Origin: Jatrophihabitans sp. | GTDB taxonomy: Bacteria > Actinomycetota > Actinomycetes > Mycobacteriales > Jatrophihabitantaceae | DNA length: 10,179 bases | NCBI GenBank assembly: GCA_004299665.1 | Contig: SCQZ01000515.1 | Coordinates: 1 to 10,179 of the forward strand | Reading direction: 5' to 3' | In this document: one piece after another, positions 10,075-10,179 of the stretch | How the letters are laid out: the number at the start of each line of letters is the position of its first letter | Numbering within the stretch: position 1 is the stretch's first letter | Translations under genes and position numbers: made by a program | The notes under the pieces: model-generated | Database searches by the model: none | What the model was told of the DNA's origin: nothing | What the model saw: only the letters and a program-made list of their open reading frames with translations

Positions 10075-10179
10075 CTGCCACCTCCTGGCTGCGCGGCCCG
10101 CCGCAACGGGTCGCCACGCCGGCGACGGCCGCACCGAATCCCACGGTCGTCATTCGTTCCTGACGGTAGGCCGCACGGC
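10075..10179 (-). other. Upstream region of the MerR gene
   Basis: About 105 bp to the window edge with no supported gene. It contains the MerR ribosome binding site (AGGAGG, 10086-10081). A TACCGT hexamer near 10168-10163 on the minus strand could be a -10 box, but no partner -35 was recognised. Any neighbour on the minus strand would have to end within the last few dozen bases; this cannot be judged here. Confidence 0.35.

Noticed and set aside
10075..10134. Longer MerR protein starting at 10134
   Set aside because: AGGAGG at 6 bases before the GTG at 10074 is a much better start, and the extra 20 residues include the ribosome binding site itself.

Overview
The window is a very GC-rich, densely coded stretch from an actinomycete (Actinomycetota). 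The evidence is strong G/C bias at third codon positions, GTG starts, 4-bp start/stop overlaps, a glycine riboswitch of actinobacterial style, a mycobacterial-type Zur, and a MerR protein that closely resembles the regulator next to the glycine decarboxylase gene in mycobacteria. Genus cannot be fixed from this; a Pseudonocardiales or Geodermatophilales relative is a guess.

Layout, left to right. (1) 1-192, minus strand: the N-terminal part of a Zur/Fur regulator, running off the left edge. It has a Fur-type palindrome and a -10 box placed so that the mRNA would be leaderless. (2) 254-3121, minus: complete single-chain glycine decarboxylase, gcvP. Its leader (3122-3326) holds a singleton glycine riboswitch with a small 3' 'ghost aptamer', and its likely promoter lies in the last codons of the next gene. 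(3) 3327-8397, minus: four tightly packed genes, transcribed in the order single-domain response regulator, membrane-anchored HEAT-repeat protein, membrane glycosyltransferase family 2 (GT2), CHASE3-HAMP-GAF hybrid-free histidine kinase. The junctions are a 4-bp gap, an ATGA overlap and a GTGA overlap, so this is one operon with coupled translation. The glycosyltransferase is broken by a single-base frameshift near 6538, although all its catalytic motifs survive on the two sides. (4) 8464-9459, plus: a UDP-glucose 4-epimerase-like gene (galE), divergent from the operon across a 66-bp region with two palindromes spaced 11 bp apart. (5) 9502-10074, minus: a MerR-family regulator of the Rv1830 (ResR/McdR) type, convergent with galE.

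Functionally, the ends look like conserved actinobacterial chromosome: the Rv1830-type regulator and gcvP are near neighbours in mycobacteria, and here they are separated by an accessory module. That module combines a nucleotide-sugar epimerase, a processive-type membrane glycosyltransferase, a HEAT scaffold and a two-component pair whose regulator has no DNA-binding output. The most interesting hypothesis is a surface-glycan synthase whose activity is set post-translationally by phosphorylation, with the HEAT protein as receiver partner. In this genome, as sequenced, the synthase gene appears disrupted.
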